Assembly: GCF_001293685.1 (NCBI RefSeq)
Contig: NZ_BCAG01000003.1
Location: 1,364,001-1,428,000, forward strand
Length of the DNA: 64,000 nucleotides
Direction: 5' to 3'
From: Desulfatitalea tepidiphila
Lineage (GTDB): Bacteria; Desulfobacterota; Desulfobacteria; Desulfobacterales; Desulfosarcinaceae
The position numbers were made by a program, and so were the translations under genes. The notes under the pieces were generated by a model. It saw only the letters and a program-made list of their open reading frames with translations. It did not search any database and was not told the origin of the DNA. Below, piece after piece: positions 9,570-19,995 of this stretch. The stretch's first letter is position 1, and each line of letters begins with the position of its first letter.

Positions 9570-12359
9570 ATGGAAAGCAAACAAGTCGGGAAAAGATTTT
9601 CCGGTCGCTTGATCGTTGTCGGCGCTTTCTTGGCGCTTCTTGCGGTCGGTCTCGCCGCGCTCAGCCTGGTTGCCGCCAATGAGCTTGTGGACATCTGGTG
9701 GTTCGACAGCCTGGGGTACCAATTTTACTATTGGCAGCGCAAGCTCTACCGATACCTGGTCTTTGCCGCAGTTTCGCTCCTTTTTTTCATGATTTTCTTT
9801 CTCAATTTCTGGATCGCCTCACGTTCGCTCAAGCGTGCATCGAAAACCGACGTCGGGAGCAACCCAAAAGGGCATCGCTCGATCGTGAAGGCCTTCCAAA
9901 GCGGCTCCATGATACTATATGCGCCATTGTCTCTGGTGATGAGCATCCCCCTGGCCATGCCGCTCTACCAGCACTGGGAAAAATTTCTCTTTTTTGTCTT
10001 TGGTTCTCAGGCAGGCATCGAGGACCCGTTTTTTGCCAAAGATATCAGCTATTATCTTTTTTCATTGCCCATCTACAGCCTGCTGCAGCGGAGACTCTTT
10101 TTCGCGTTGCTGGTCCTTCTGGCCGGCCTGTTGCTGATGTACATCATCAAAAATCGGCTGCTGACCCAGCGCCTCTTTCGTTTTTCAGGCATCGCCAAAT
10201 GGCATCTGAGCCTCTTGCTACTTTGCATATTCGGTATGGAGATATGGGATCTGGCCCTTCAACGCCATAGTCTGGTCTATGATCCCAGCCATCAGCCTCT
10301 TTTTTCGGGTCCGGGCTATGTGCAAATGAATCTGGTCGTCCCGCTCCTCTGGTTGGGCATGGGTCTGCTGGCGGCTACCGCTGTGATGCTCATCGTGGCG
10401 ATTCAGTTCAGAAAAGGGATCAAGCTGTTTGTCGGATTAGTCGTCGCCCTGGCGTTAGTCCTGGCGGTTCGATATACCCCCTTTTTACCTCAGTTCGTTC
10501 AGACTTACTGGGTCAAACCCAACGAAATCGAAAAAGAGAGCACGTATATCAGCAGGAGTATCCAGGCCACCCTGGATGCCTATGCATTGAATCGGGTCAC
10601 CACCCTGGATTTTGAACACCAGCGGTTCCCCATCGGATCGGCCGTGCACGAGGTGGAGGGTATCTTGCGGAACATACCGGTGTGGGATTCCGAGACACTG
10701 GAAACGGTTTTTCAACAGCTGCAGGAATTGCGAAGTTACTATACTTTCCCGCTGGTCAGCGTCGGCCGGTATGACGTATCCGGCCATTCCCAACAGGTCT
10801 TTTTGTCGCCGCGGGAGCTTGAATACGACAATCTGCCCGGCGACGCCAAAAACTGGATTAACAACCACCTGATCTATACGCACGGCAATGGAGTTGTCAT
10901 GACACCGGCCAGCCAGGTCAGTGGGACGCCCATGACATGGTTCGTGCGCAACATTCCCGCCGAATCCCAATACGGGATCGAAATCGGTCAACCCCGCATT
11001 TACTATGGTATGTCACCCTATCCCTATGCGATTGCGCCCAACAAGGCGGGTGAAATGGACTACCCCAAGGGTGGCAGTAATGTGACCAATAACTACGATG
11101 GGCGGGGAGGCGTCGCAATCTCTTCCCTGGCACGAAAAGCTTTATTCGCCTATTACCTGAAAGATAAGAATATTTTCTTTTCGTCTAAGATCACCGACGA
11201 GAGCAGGGTCCTTTTCAGACGACAGGTTATCGAGCGGATACGTCACCTCGCACCTTTTCTGCAGCTCGATCAGACGCCCTATCTGGTCGTGACGCCCAGA
11301 GGGATCCACTGGTTCATCGACGCCTATACCACATCCGACTGGTATCCCGGCGCCGCGTCCTACCAATACGGCGGCAAGACGTTGAATTACGTCCGCAACA
11401 GCGTCAAGATCGTGGTGGATGCCTACCATGGCAGCGTGGATTTTTATGCCTTCGATGAGAGCGACCCAATCATAAAGGCCTATCAGCGCATCTATCCTGG
11501 TTTATTCAAGGATAAGGCCAGCATGCCGGCGGAATTAAAAAAGCATGTGCGCTATCCCAAAGATATGTTCGATGTCCAGATGCACATCTATGCCAAATAT
11601 CACCAGGTGGATCCCCAGGTTTTTTATCAGCAGGAAGATTTGTGGACATTTGCCGAAGCCCTCGGCGAAAAGACATCCGTACCCCTCAAGCCTTACTATT
11701 TGACTCTCGATCTCATTGAACGGGGGCAGCTTGATTTCATGCTGCTCGTTCCCATGTTTCCCAAGGGCCGCGATAACTTGAGATCCATGGCCGTGGTCGG
11801 CTGCGATGAGGACAACTACGGTAAGATTATCGTATATGATTTCCCCAAAGGCGAACTCGTCTACGGCCCTGCGCAAATCAATGCCCTCATCAATCAAGAT
11901 CCCGCCATTGCCCAGCAGTTTACCCTGTGGGACCAGATCGGTTCTTCCGTTGTCCGTGGGAAAATGATTATTCTCCCCGTGGAAAACAGCATTATTTTTA
12001 TCCAGCCGGTCTATTTGAAATCCACCTCGAGGGTGAGCATCCCGGAATTACAGCGAATCATCATGAGTGAAGGCCGGGCGGTGGTTATGGAGACTTCTCT
12101 GGAAAAGGCTTTTGCCACTTTGCAGGAGCGCATCCGGCAGGAGATTCAGGACACGGAGCAGCGGTTTCCTACCGTAGAGGAGGTTGACCGTCAGGCCCCC
12201 GCACCATCGATGCCACCCGCACCGGAGGCCGGGCAGGCGCCATCCGATACCGATATCCAGCCGGCACCATCGGGGAATTTGCCGGCGCCGGATGAAACGG
12301 CGCCTTCAATAACAGAAGCACCACACGGAGAAGAGAAGCGGGCCCCAAATGCCGATTAA
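9570..12359 (+). CDS. UPF0182 family large membrane protein
   Basis: A 929-residue member of UPF0182 (COG1615). The first 300 residues hold about seven transmembrane helices, starting right after a short basic N-terminus and including one ending in FVDI/WWFDSLGYQ-type sequence that is characteristic of the family. A long extracytoplasmic domain follows, with conserved aromatic motifs and the YYLTLDL and FPKGRDNLRSM segments. The last 70 residues are a low-complexity Pro/Ala tail. The function of the family is unknown. It stands alone, with 241 bp between it and the divergent methyltransferase start, and converges on pgm. Confidence 0.9.
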   Translation: MESKQVGKRFSGRLIVVGAFLALLAVGLAALSLVAANELVDIWWFDSLGYQFYYWQRKLYRYLVFAAVSLLFFMIFFLNFWIASRSLKRASKTDVGSNPKGHRSIVKAFQSGSMILYAPLSLVMSIPLAMPLYQHWEKFLFFVFGSQAGIEDPFFAKDISYYLFSLPIYSLLQRRLFFALLVLLAGLLLMYIIKNRLLTQRLFRFSGIAKWHLSLLLLCIFGMEIWDLALQRHSLVYDPSHQPLFSGPGYVQMNLVVPLLWLGMGLLAATAVMLIVAIQFRKGIKLFVGLVVALALVLAVRYTPFLPQFVQTYWVKPNEIEKESTYISRSIQATLDAYALNRVTTLDFEHQRFPIGSAVHEVEGILRNIPVWDSETLETVFQQLQELRSYYTFPLVSVGRYDVSGHSQQVFLSPRELEYDNLPGDAKNWINNHLIYTHGNGVVMTPASQVSGTPMTWFVRNIPAESQYGIEIGQPRIYYGMSPYPYAIAPNKAGEMDYPKGGSNVTNNYDGRGGVAISSLARKALFAYYLKDKNIFFSSKITDESRVLFRRQVIERIRHLAPFLQLDQTPYLVVTPRGIHWFIDAYTTSDWYPGAASYQYGGKTLNYVRNSVKIVVDAYHGSVDFYAFDESDPIIKAYQRIYPGLFKDKASMPAELKKHVRYPKDMFDVQMHIYAKYHQVDPQVFYQQEDLWTFAEALGEKTSVPLKPYYLTLDLIERGQLDFMLLVPMFPKGRDNLRSMAVVGCDEDNYGKIIVYDFPKGELVYGPAQINALINQDPAIAQQFTLWDQIGSSVVRGKMIILPVENSIIFIQPVYLKSTSRVSIPELQRIIMSEGRAVVMETSLEKAFATLQERIRQEIQDTEQRFPTVEEVDRQAPAPSMPPAPEAGQAPSDTDIQPAPSGNLPAPDETAPSITEAPHGEEKRAPNAD

Positions 12360-12412
12360 CGGCCAAATGGTGTTTCGGGAGCTTTAGGCAGATCGATTAT
12401 GATGGTTCGTGC

Positions 12413-14053
12413 CTACGTTACCGCGGAGGAGACAATGGCCTGCGCTTCCGCCTGGATTTGTTTCAGGTGCTGTTCATCCTTGAAACTCTCCGCGTAGATT
12501 TTGTAGATATCTTCGGTGCCCGAGGGGCGGGCAGCAAACCAACCGTTGGCCGCAACCACCTTCAGCCCGCCGATGGCCGCTCCGTTGGCAGGAGCGTGCG
12601 TCAAAGCGATTTGTATCGGTTCACCGGCGAGGGTGTCGATGTTGACTTTTTCGGGTGTCAGTTTGGATAGCGCCGATTTCTGGGCCTTGCTGGCCGGCGC
12701 GTCGATGCGTGCGTAAATCGGCGATCCGAATCGGGTCTCCAGGTCGGTGTAAATTTCGGCGGGATCCCGATTTATACGCGCGGTGATCTCCGCCGCCAGC
12801 AGGGCGGCAATCATGCCATCTTTATCCGTGGACCACGCCGAACCATCCATGCGTTCGAAAGACGCGCCGGCGCTCTCTTCGCCGGCAAATCCCAGCGAAC
12901 CGTCTAAAAGGCCGTCCACAAACCATTTGAATCCGACCGGTACCTCATAGAGCCGGCGGCCAAGATGGGCGGCCACGCGGTCGATCATCTGGCTGCTGAC
13001 CAAAGTTTTGCCCACGGCCGCCGTCGCCGGCCAATGGGGCCGGTGTTGAAATAGATAATAGACGCAAACGGCCAGGTAGTGATTGGGCGGCATCAATCCC
13101 TTTCCACGTGTGACGATACCATGCCGGTCATGATCGGTATCGCATCCGAAACCGATCTCGAATCGATCCTTTAAACCGATCAGGCGCTGCATGGCGTAAG
13201 TGGAGGAGGGGTCCATGCGGATGCGGCCGTCCCAATCCAGGGACATGAAGCGAAACGTGGGGTCCACGCCACCATCCACCACCGTGAGATTCAGATTGTA
13301 ACGATCGGCGATGGCCGGCCAGAATCCCACGCCAGAGCCGCCCATGGGATCGACGCCCAGGGGTATGCCGGACGCGCGGATGACATCCATATCGATGACA
13401 TTGGCCAGGTCGAGCGTATAGGTGCCGATGTAATCATAAGTATGAGTGGTTGCCGCGCGGCGCGCGCGTTCATAGGGTGTGCGGAGAAGAGGTTTTAAAC
13501 CATCGGCCAGAAGCGTGTTGGCACGTTGCTCGATCCAGGACGTGATCTCGCTGCCGGCTGGCCCGCCGTTGGGTGGATTGTATTTAAATCCGCCATCTTC
13601 CGGGGGATTGTGGGAAGGCGTGATGACAATACCGTCGGCCAGGCCATTGGTACGGCCCCGATTGTGGAGGAGAATGGCATGGGAGATGGCCGGCGTGGGC
13701 GTGTAGGCATTGCCTTCGGCCAGCATCACCTCGACATTGTTTGCGGCGAGCACCTCGAGCGCTGTCACCATGGCGGGTGTGGACAGGGCGTGGGTATCCA
13801 TGCCCAGAAAGAGCGGTCCGGTAATATTCTGGCTGCGGCGATAGTCGCAGATCGCCTGGCTGGTGGCCAGAATGTGATCCTCGTTAAAGCTGTTTTTGAA
13901 GGAAGAACCCCGGTGTCCCGAAGTGCCGAAGGCGACCCGTTGCTCTGGAATGGAGACATCCGGTTTCCGGCTGAAATAGGCGGTAATCAGATCGGGGAGG
14001 TTGACCAGCATCTCCGGCAATACCGGCTGGCCGGCGCGTTCATGGATCGTCAT
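12413..14053 (-). CDS. pgm: Phosphoglucomutase, alpha-D-glucose specific
   Basis: This enzyme interconverts glucose-1-phosphate and glucose-6-phosphate for glycogen and envelope-sugar synthesis. The start at 14053 follows GGAG and gives 546 residues, the same length as E. coli Pgm. The phospho-serine loop ([10 protein letters not shown]), the substrate segment [14 protein letters not shown], the metal loop ([10 protein letters not shown]) and the C-terminal phosphate-binding [12 protein letters not shown] are all present, so it should be active. It is divergent from the pyruvate dehydrogenase operon. A perfect 16-bp palindrome lies 76 bp upstream of the start. Confidence 0.96.
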   Translation of the reverse strand: MTIHERAGQPVLPEMLVNLPDLITAYFSRKPDVSIPEQRVAFGTSGHRGSSFKNSFNEDHILATSQAICDYRRSQNITGPLFLGMDTHALSTPAMVTALEVLAANNVEVMLAEGNAYTPTPAISHAILLHNRGRTNGLADGIVITPSHNPPEDGGFKYNPPNGGPAGSEITSWIEQRANTLLADGLKPLLRTPYERARRAATTHTYDYIGTYTLDLANVIDMDVIRASGIPLGVDPMGGSGVGFWPAIADRYNLNLTVVDGGVDPTFRFMSLDWDGRIRMDPSSTYAMQRLIGLKDRFEIGFGCDTDHDRHGIVTRGKGLMPPNHYLAVCVYYLFQHRPHWPATAAVGKTLVSSQMIDRVAAHLGRRLYEVPVGFKWFVDGLLDGSLGFAGEESAGASFERMDGSAWSTDKDGMIAALLAAEITARINRDPAEIYTDLETRFGSPIYARIDAPASKAQKSALSKLTPEKVNIDTLAGEPIQIALTHAPANGAAIGGLKVVAANGWFAARPSGTEDIYKIYAESFKDEQHLKQIQAEAQAIVSSAVT

Positions 14054-14128
14054 GACCTTCTCCTTTGTGATAATGACGCATGATCTCTCTTGGGCTGAAA
14101 TCGGCAGAAAAATTTTGAAAGCATAAAA

Positions 14129-14144
14129 TTCGAAACGTTTCGAA
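14129..14144. promoter_or_regulatory. Perfect 16-bp palindrome upstream of pgm (LacI-family-like operator)
   Basis: TTCGAAACGTTTCGAA is a perfect palindrome with a central CG, the symmetry typical of LacI/GalR-family operators (GAAACGTTTC core). It lies 76 bp before the pgm start codon and about 100 bp before the aceE promoter on the other strand, so it could control either or both. The regulator is not in this window. Confidence 0.55.
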
Positions 14145-14244
14145 CACTCTAACATGTCTCCGAAACATTGAAAAGGATGTCGCCCGGGGAGGGCATAAAC
14201 CGATTCGACGATCAGGAGAAATTCAACCTCAGGTCATCGGGCAC

Positions 14245-14273
14245 TTGTCAGGAGGTCTGTTCATATTTAAGAT
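14245..14273 (+). promoter_or_regulatory. Candidate sigma-70 promoter for the pyruvate dehydrogenase operon
   Basis: TTGTCA (14245-14250) and TAAGAT (14268-14273) are separated by exactly 17 bp, which would place transcription start about 30 bp before the aceE start codon. One mismatch at -35 and two at -10 relative to consensus. It is the best candidate in the pgm-aceE gap; a start so close would leave a short leader. Confidence 0.5.
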
Positions 14274-14312
14274 ATTATTATTTCAGGCCTTCATTCAATG
14301 GAGGATTTTGCC

Positions 14313-16997
14313 ATGGCCAATCATGATGACGGCGGCGACCGCGCGAGTGCACAGATCGCATACGAGAACCGGGAATGGATCGAATCCCTGGATTATGTCT
14401 ATGAGAACCAGGGACCGCAGCGGGTCAGGGAACTGTTGCGGTTACTGCAAACACGCGCCCAGAAGCGGGACGCTGAATTTCCCTTTTCCGCCAACACCCC
14501 CTACATCAACACGATCGGCGTCGATCGGCAACCGGCCTATCCAGGCAGCCGTGAGATAGAACGTCGCATCAAGAGTATCATCCGTTGGAACGCCATGGCC
14601 ATGGTCGTGCGCGCCAACCGTCAAAGCAGTGGCATCGGCGGCCATATTTCTACTTACGCCTCCTGCGCCACGCTCTATGAAGTCGGTTTCAACCATTTTT
14701 TCCGTGCCAAAAGCGCCGACCATCCTGGAGATATCGTATATTTTCAAGGGCATGCGTCGCCGGGTATCTACGCCCGCGCATTCTTGGAGGGGCGCCTCGA
14801 GACAGTCCAACTCGAAAATTTTCGTCGGGAGCTGAGGCCCGAGGGTGGGCTGTCCAGCTATCCGCATCCCTATCTGATGAGGGATTTCTGGCAATTCCCA
14901 ACCGTATCCATGGGGCTCTCGCCCCTGATGGCCATCTACCAGGCGCGTTTCAACCGATATCTGCAGGACCGGGGGATAAAGCCACGGGACGATCAGAAGG
15001 TTTGGGCCTTTCTCGGTGACGGCGAACTGGACGAACCCGAATCCCTCGGCGCCATCACGCTCGCCTCCCGTGAACAGTTGGACAATTTGATTTTTGTGGT
15101 CAACTGCAACCTGCAGCGCTTGGACGGACCGGTCAGGGGCAACGGTAAGATCATTCAGGAGCTCGAGGCCGCATTCCGTGGTGCGGGATGGAACGTCATC
15201 AAGGTGATTTGGGGCGGTGACTGGGATCCGCTGCTGGGCCAGGACGACGACGGACTGCTCGTGAAGCGTATGGAAGAGGTGCCCGACGGTCAGTATCAAA
15301 TGTACTCGGTGGCCGGCGGTGATTACATCCGCAAAGACTTCTTCGGCAAGTACCCCCAACTGGAAAAGATGGTCCGTTCCTATTCCGACGAGCAACTTTT
15401 CAAACTGCGGCGGGGCGGCCACGATCCCGATAAGGTGTATGCCGCCTACCAATCCGCGATCCATCATGAGGGGGCTCCCACCGTTATCCTGGCCAAAACC
15501 ATCAAAGGATACGGACTCGGAGAGGCCGGTGAGGGGCGCAATATCACCCACCAGCAGAAAAAGCTCAACGATGAGGAGTTGCGATACTTTCGCAGCCGAT
15601 TCGGGATTCCCATCCCGGATGAAGAGATTCAGAAGATGCCGTTCTACCGACCGTCACCGGACAGTGAAGAGATCCGATATCTGCAGGAGCGAAGACGTCG
15701 ATTGGGCGGCTATCTGCCGGCGCGGAGCTGGTCGGTTCCGGCTGTGAGACCACCGGGGGAAGCGCTTTATACCGAATTCATGGAGGGCACCGGCGATCGC
15801 GAGGTGGCCACCACCATGGCCATGGTCCACCTCCTGGGAAAACTTTTGAAAGACAAGAATACCGGACCGTATATCGTGCCCATCGTTCCGGACGAAGCCC
15901 GCACCTTTGGCATGGAGGCCCTTTTTCGATCCATCGGAATCTACTCCCATGTGGGACAGACCTATGAGCCGGTAGACAAGGAGAGCTTGCTGTACTACAA
16001 GGAGGCCAAAAACGGTCAGATTCTGGAAGAGGGAATCACCGAAGCCGGCGCCATGTCGTCGTTCATCGCTGCCGGAACCTCGTACTCAAGCCACGGCATC
16101 AACATGATTCCCTTCTTTTTTTACTATTCGATTTTTGGCTTCCAGCGCATCGGCGACCTCATATGGGCGGCCGGCGACGCCCAGGCCCGAGGTTTTCTCC
16201 TGGGTGCCACTTCCGGTCGAACCACGCTGGCCGGTGAAGGGTTACAGCACCAGGATGGTCACAGTCATCTGCTGGCATACGCCAATCCCTCGGTCCTAGC
16301 CTATGATCCGGCCTTTGCCTATGAACTGGCGGTGATCGTGCGCGAGGGTATGCGGCGCATGTTCGAGGCCGGTGAAAATTTGATCTACTACATTACCATC
16401 ATGAACGAGTTGTACCGCATGCCGCCCAAACCGGAAGGCATGGACGAAGGGATCCTGAACGGGATTTACCGATTCCGTCGATCCGATACAAAAAGAGCCA
16501 AGGCGAAAGTCCACCTGCTGGGAAGCGGCACCATCTTGAACGAGGTGCTCAAGGCCGGTGATCTGTTGGAAACGGATTACGGCGTGGCGGCGGATGTGTG
16601 GAGTGTGACCAGTTATAAAAGCCTCTATTGGGATGCCATCGACACCGAGCGATGGAATTGGCGCCATCCGGATCGAAAGCCGAGAGCGTGTTTCTTGGAA
16701 AAGCAGTTGAGCGGCGAAACCGGTGTGTTCGTTGCGGCATCGGATTATGTCAAGACATTGCCGGCCAGCATCGCCAAGTGGGTGCCAGGCCCCATGGTGC
16801 TTTTGGGAACAGATGGTTACGGCCGAAGCGAGTCCCGCGCGGCCCTGCGCGACTTTTTCGAGGTCGATGCGCGCCATATCGCATTTGCCGCATTGGGAGC
16901 GCTGGCCCGGGAGAAGGCCGTCACGGCCGCGATCGTCAAAAAGGCGGCCAATGCTCTGGAGATCGATCCCGAAAAGAGCAATCCGTTGTTCGTATAG
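14313..16997 (+). CDS. aceE: Pyruvate dehydrogenase E1 component, homodimeric type
   Basis: This thiamine-diphosphate enzyme decarboxylates pyruvate and acetylates the lipoyl group of E2. The ATG at 14313 is preferred over 14298 because GGAGG sits 8 bp before it, giving 894 residues against 887 in E. coli. The ThDP/Mg motif GDGELDEPES...VVNCNLQRLDGP and the downstream GHSHLLAYANPS-type region of the alpha2 family are clear. It heads the aceE-aceF-lpdA operon, with 85 bp to aceF. A dehydrogenase in an otherwise anaerobe-like genome implies pyruvate oxidation with NAD in addition to any ferredoxin oxidoreductase. Confidence 0.96.
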   Translation: MANHDDGGDRASAQIAYENREWIESLDYVYENQGPQRVRELLRLLQTRAQKRDAEFPFSANTPYINTIGVDRQPAYPGSREIERRIKSIIRWNAMAMVVRANRQSSGIGGHISTYASCATLYEVGFNHFFRAKSADHPGDIVYFQGHASPGIYARAFLEGRLETVQLENFRRELRPEGGLSSYPHPYLMRDFWQFPTVSMGLSPLMAIYQARFNRYLQDRGIKPRDDQKVWAFLGDGELDEPESLGAITLASREQLDNLIFVVNCNLQRLDGPVRGNGKIIQELEAAFRGAGWNVIKVIWGGDWDPLLGQDDDGLLVKRMEEVPDGQYQMYSVAGGDYIRKDFFGKYPQLEKMVRSYSDEQLFKLRRGGHDPDKVYAAYQSAIHHEGAPTVILAKTIKGYGLGEAGEGRNITHQQKKLNDEELRYFRSRFGIPIPDEEIQKMPFYRPSPDSEEIRYLQERRRRLGGYLPARSWSVPAVRPPGEALYTEFMEGTGDREVATTMAMVHLLGKLLKDKNTGPYIVPIVPDEARTFGMEALFRSIGIYSHVGQTYEPVDKESLLYYKEAKNGQILEEGITEAGAMSSFIAAGTSYSSHGINMIPFFFYYSIFGFQRIGDLIWAAGDAQARGFLLGATSGRTTLAGEGLQHQDGHSHLLAYANPSVLAYDPAFAYELAVIVREGMRRMFEAGENLIYYITIMNELYRMPPKPEGMDEGILNGIYRFRRSDTKRAKAKVHLLGSGTILNEVLKAGDLLETDYGVAADVWSVTSYKSLYWDAIDTERWNWRHPDRKPRACFLEKQLSGETGVFVAASDYVKTLPASIAKWVPGPMVLLGTDGYGRSESRAALRDFFEVDARHIAFAALGALAREKAVTAAIVKKAANALEIDPEKSNPLFV

Positions 16998-17082
16998 CGC
17001 TTTTTTCGTTCGAATGAGAAACGACCCAACCACCACATCCTTATCAAAAAAATAATAATCAACTCAAGGAGAGGGAGCCCTT

Positions 17083-18408
17083 ATGATCAAAGAGGTCACG
17101 ATCCCGGAGATCAGCGAAAACGTCACCTCCGGCAAGGTGGTCAAGGTGCTGGTTCAAGAGGGGGATAGGGTCGATATCGATGACATTCTCATCGAATTCG
17201 AGACCGAAAAGGCGTTGGTCGAAATCCCATCCACCGCCAAAGGGAAAATTGTCGAGCTGCCTGTCAAGGAAGGCCAGGAGCTGCGCGTGGGCGATGTGAT
17301 CGCCAGGGTTGAGATCGAAGAAGAGGGCGAGGAGAGAAAAAAGCCGGATCGGGCAGAGACGAAGGCTGACGCCAGTTCGAAGGAAGCGGAAGCTGAATCA
17401 CCGACTCCCGATGATTCGGTGTACCGTCCGGCGGCAGAAAAGAAGCGCGATGAGAAACAAGGCAAATCGTCTGGCCTTGAGAAGGAACCGCCATCCCGAG
17501 AAGATCGCCCGCCGGCGCCCGCCGCTCCGTCTGTCCGACGTTTTGCCCGCGAGTTGGGAATCGACATCCACGAGGTGCATGGCACCGGACCGGGTGGAAG
17601 AATCACCGAGAGCGATGTAAAGGCCTTTGTCAAAGAAGGTCGGGAGGCTGCAGGGCAAACTGCCCTCCTGGGCGAAATTGCCGAAACGGCTTTACCGGAC
17701 TTCGCCCGATGGGGCGATATCGAAACGGTCGAATTACCCGGGGTTCGCAAACTAACCGCCAAAAGCACGGCCCTGTCATGGCGCCTTGTGCCCCATGTGA
17801 CGCAATTCGATAAGAGCGACATCACGGCATTGGAAACATTTCTCGGCAAAAACGGGCCAGGCCCTAGAGGAAAGGATGTCAAGCTCACCGTGACGGCGGT
17901 GTTGGCCAAGGTATGCGCCGCCGGTCTGTTGAAGTTTCCGCGTTTCAACGCGAGCATCGATATGGCCAACAATCTCATGATTTATAAAAAATATGCGCAT
18001 ATCGGCATCGCCGTGGATACCGAGCGAGGGCTACTGGTCCCGGTGATTCGCAATGCCGATAAAATGTCCATTCGTGAACTCGCCACTGCAATTGCCGATC
18101 TGGCCGAAAGATCACGAAACAAAAAGATCAAACCAGATGAGATGGAGGGCGGTACCTTTACCATTTCCAATCAGGGCGCTATCGGAGGCACCCAGTTCAC
18201 ACCCATCGTCATGTGGCCCCAGGCGGCCATTCTGGGTGTGAGCCGGAGCACGGTCGAACCCGTTTATATGGACGGCCAATTCCATCCTCGCACCATGTTG
18301 CCACTGGCACTCTCGTACGATCATCGAATTATCGATGGCGCCGATGCGGCCCGTTTTCTGAAATGGATTTGTGAATGCCTCGAACAACCGTTCAACCTTC
18401 ATCTATAA
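17083..18408 (+). CDS. aceF: Dihydrolipoamide acetyltransferase, E2 of pyruvate dehydrogenase
   Basis: E2 transfers the acetyl group from lipoate to CoA and forms the core of the complex. In 441 residues it has one lipoyl domain (residues 1-80, lipoylated Lys in FETEKALVEIPS; ETEKA replaces the commoner ETDKA), an acidic/basic linker (90-145), a peripheral-subunit-binding domain (about 150-185, VRRFARELGIDIHEVHGTGP) and the catalytic domain ending in the active-site SYDHRIIDGA. E. coli AceF carries three lipoyl domains; one is enough in many bacteria. It is preceded by GGAGAGGGAG and followed 16 bp later by lpdA. Confidence 0.95.
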   Translation: MIKEVTIPEISENVTSGKVVKVLVQEGDRVDIDDILIEFETEKALVEIPSTAKGKIVELPVKEGQELRVGDVIARVEIEEEGEERKKPDRAETKADASSKEAEAESPTPDDSVYRPAAEKKRDEKQGKSSGLEKEPPSREDRPPAPAAPSVRRFARELGIDIHEVHGTGPGGRITESDVKAFVKEGREAAGQTALLGEIAETALPDFARWGDIETVELPGVRKLTAKSTALSWRLVPHVTQFDKSDITALETFLGKNGPGPRGKDVKLTVTAVLAKVCAAGLLKFPRFNASIDMANNLMIYKKYAHIGIAVDTERGLLVPVIRNADKMSIRELATAIADLAERSRNKKIKPDEMEGGTFTISNQGAIGGTQFTPIVMWPQAAILGVSRSTVEPVYMDGQFHPRTMLPLALSYDHRIIDGADAARFLKWICECLEQPFNLHL

Positions 18409-18424
18409 ATGCGGAGGGATTGAC

Positions 18425-19846
18425 ATGACAGATCACGCTACACAAGTGGTCGTTATCGGCGGCGGCCCAGGAGGTTATGCGGCAGCGTTTATGGCGGCGG
18501 ATCTGGGGTTACAGGTCACGCTAATCGATCCGGGTGAGAATCCGGGCGGTGTTTGCCTTTACAGGGGCTGTATTCCCTCCAAAGCGCTTTTGCATGCGGC
18601 CAAGGTGATCCGCGAAGCGCGGGACGCCGAAAATTTTGGTTTGCATTTCAGCGGGCTGAAAATCGACCATGCCCGTCTTAAAGAGTGGAAAGAGTCGGTG
18701 GTCGCCAAAATGACCGGTGGCTTGGGGCAGTTGGCTAAACAGAAAAAGGTGCGTTACATCCAAGGCAAGGCGACCTTCAAGGATAGCCGGACACTGCATG
18801 TTGTAGCAGGTGAAGACAAAACACAAGATATGGTATTTGAACATGCCATCATCGCCACCGGTTCCCGACCCATTCGGCTGAAGCATCTCGACATCGATTC
18901 CGAGCATTTGTGGGATTCAACGGACGCGCTCGCTCTTCAAACCATCCCCAAACGACTGCTGGTCATCGGGGGCGGCTATATCGGCCTGGAACTTGGAACG
19001 GTTTACGCCGCACTGGGCTCAACAGTGCAGGTGGCCGAAATGACTCCAAGTCTGCTTCCAGGTGCGGACAAGGACCTTGTGCGGTTTGTGCGAAATGATC
19101 TGAAGGAGAAGTTCGAAGCCATCCATTTGGAAACCACGGTGACGCAGTTAAGAGACCAGAAAAATGGCATAAATGTGACCATGGAGGGACCGGAGTCCGA
19201 TGGCAAACCGAAGCATTTCGACAAGGTGCTGATGGCAGTCGGACGCAAACCCAATTCCGGCGATCTGGGTCTTGAGAACACCAAGATCGAACTCGACGAC
19301 AAGGGGTTTATCCGCGTGGATCTGCAGCGCCGCACAGCCGAGCCTCACATCTTTGCCATCGGCGACGTAGTCGGTGAGCCGATGCTGGCTCATAAAGCCA
19401 GCCACGAGGGCAGGATCGCAGCCGAGGTGATCGCACAGCATAAAGTGGCATTTGAGCCCGCCTGCATACCAGCCGTAGTGTTTACAGACCCTGAAATCGC
19501 ATGGGTCGGCCTATCAGAAGCCGAAGCAAAGGATAAGGGCGTGAAATTCAAGGCCGTACGCTTTCCCTGGGCAGCCTCCGGACGCGCCTCGACATTGGGG
19601 CGGAACGATGGTTTGACCAAGCTGCTCGTCGATCCGGAAACCGAACGCATTCTTGGCGTGGCGATAGTGGGGCCCGGTGCCGGCGAACTGATCGCAGAGG
19701 GTTCCCTGGCCTTGGAAATGGCAGCCACCGTGGCTGACATGGGATTGACGATTCACCCCCATCCCACCCTATCGGAAACGCTCATGGAGGCGGCCGATGT
19801 GTTCCAGGGCACTTCGACGCACTATCATGCCCCCAGGCGAAAATAG
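18425..19846 (+). CDS. lpdA: Dihydrolipoamide dehydrogenase (E3)
   Basis: This flavoprotein reoxidises dihydrolipoamide with NAD+. The start at 18425 follows GGAGGG and leads straight into the FAD-binding VVIGGGPGGYAAA. The redox disulfide is present in GGVCLYRGCIPSK (CxxxxC; LYR in place of the usual LNV), the NAD-binding GGGYIGLELG lies near residue 183, and the C-terminal HPHPTLSE supplies the catalytic His-Glu pair. At 473 residues it is standard length. It is the third gene of the operon. Confidence 0.96.
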   Translation: MTDHATQVVVIGGGPGGYAAAFMAADLGLQVTLIDPGENPGGVCLYRGCIPSKALLHAAKVIREARDAENFGLHFSGLKIDHARLKEWKESVVAKMTGGLGQLAKQKKVRYIQGKATFKDSRTLHVVAGEDKTQDMVFEHAIIATGSRPIRLKHLDIDSEHLWDSTDALALQTIPKRLLVIGGGYIGLELGTVYAALGSTVQVAEMTPSLLPGADKDLVRFVRNDLKEKFEAIHLETTVTQLRDQKNGINVTMEGPESDGKPKHFDKVLMAVGRKPNSGDLGLENTKIELDDKGFIRVDLQRRTAEPHIFAIGDVVGEPMLAHKASHEGRIAAEVIAQHKVAFEPACIPAVVFTDPEIAWVGLSEAEAKDKGVKFKAVRFPWAASGRASTLGRNDGLTKLLVDPETERILGVAIVGPGAGELIAEGSLALEMAATVADMGLTIHPHPTLSETLMEAADVFQGTSTHYHAPRRK

Positions 19847-19909
19847 CCTTAGAGCAACCGGTGCTCCCAAAATGCTTGAATGTTTGGCTGAACCGTTTCG
19901 ACGTTAAAA

Positions 19910-19957
19910 ATACCATATGAGGTATAGCAAAAATATAAAGACAACAACATATGGTAT
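19910..19957. promoter_or_regulatory. Inverted repeat ATACCATATG...CATATGGTAT
   Basis: A perfect 10-bp inverted repeat (centred near 19933, arms about 28 nt apart) lies in the 149-bp gap between the convergent lpdA and uspA genes. The spacer is too long and AU-rich for a classical terminator, so a protein-binding pair or a weak bidirectional terminator is possible. Confidence 0.35.
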
Positions 19958-19995
19958 ATCGTTCCTTTTCTGGAAAATAGATGCGGCGACGTTTT

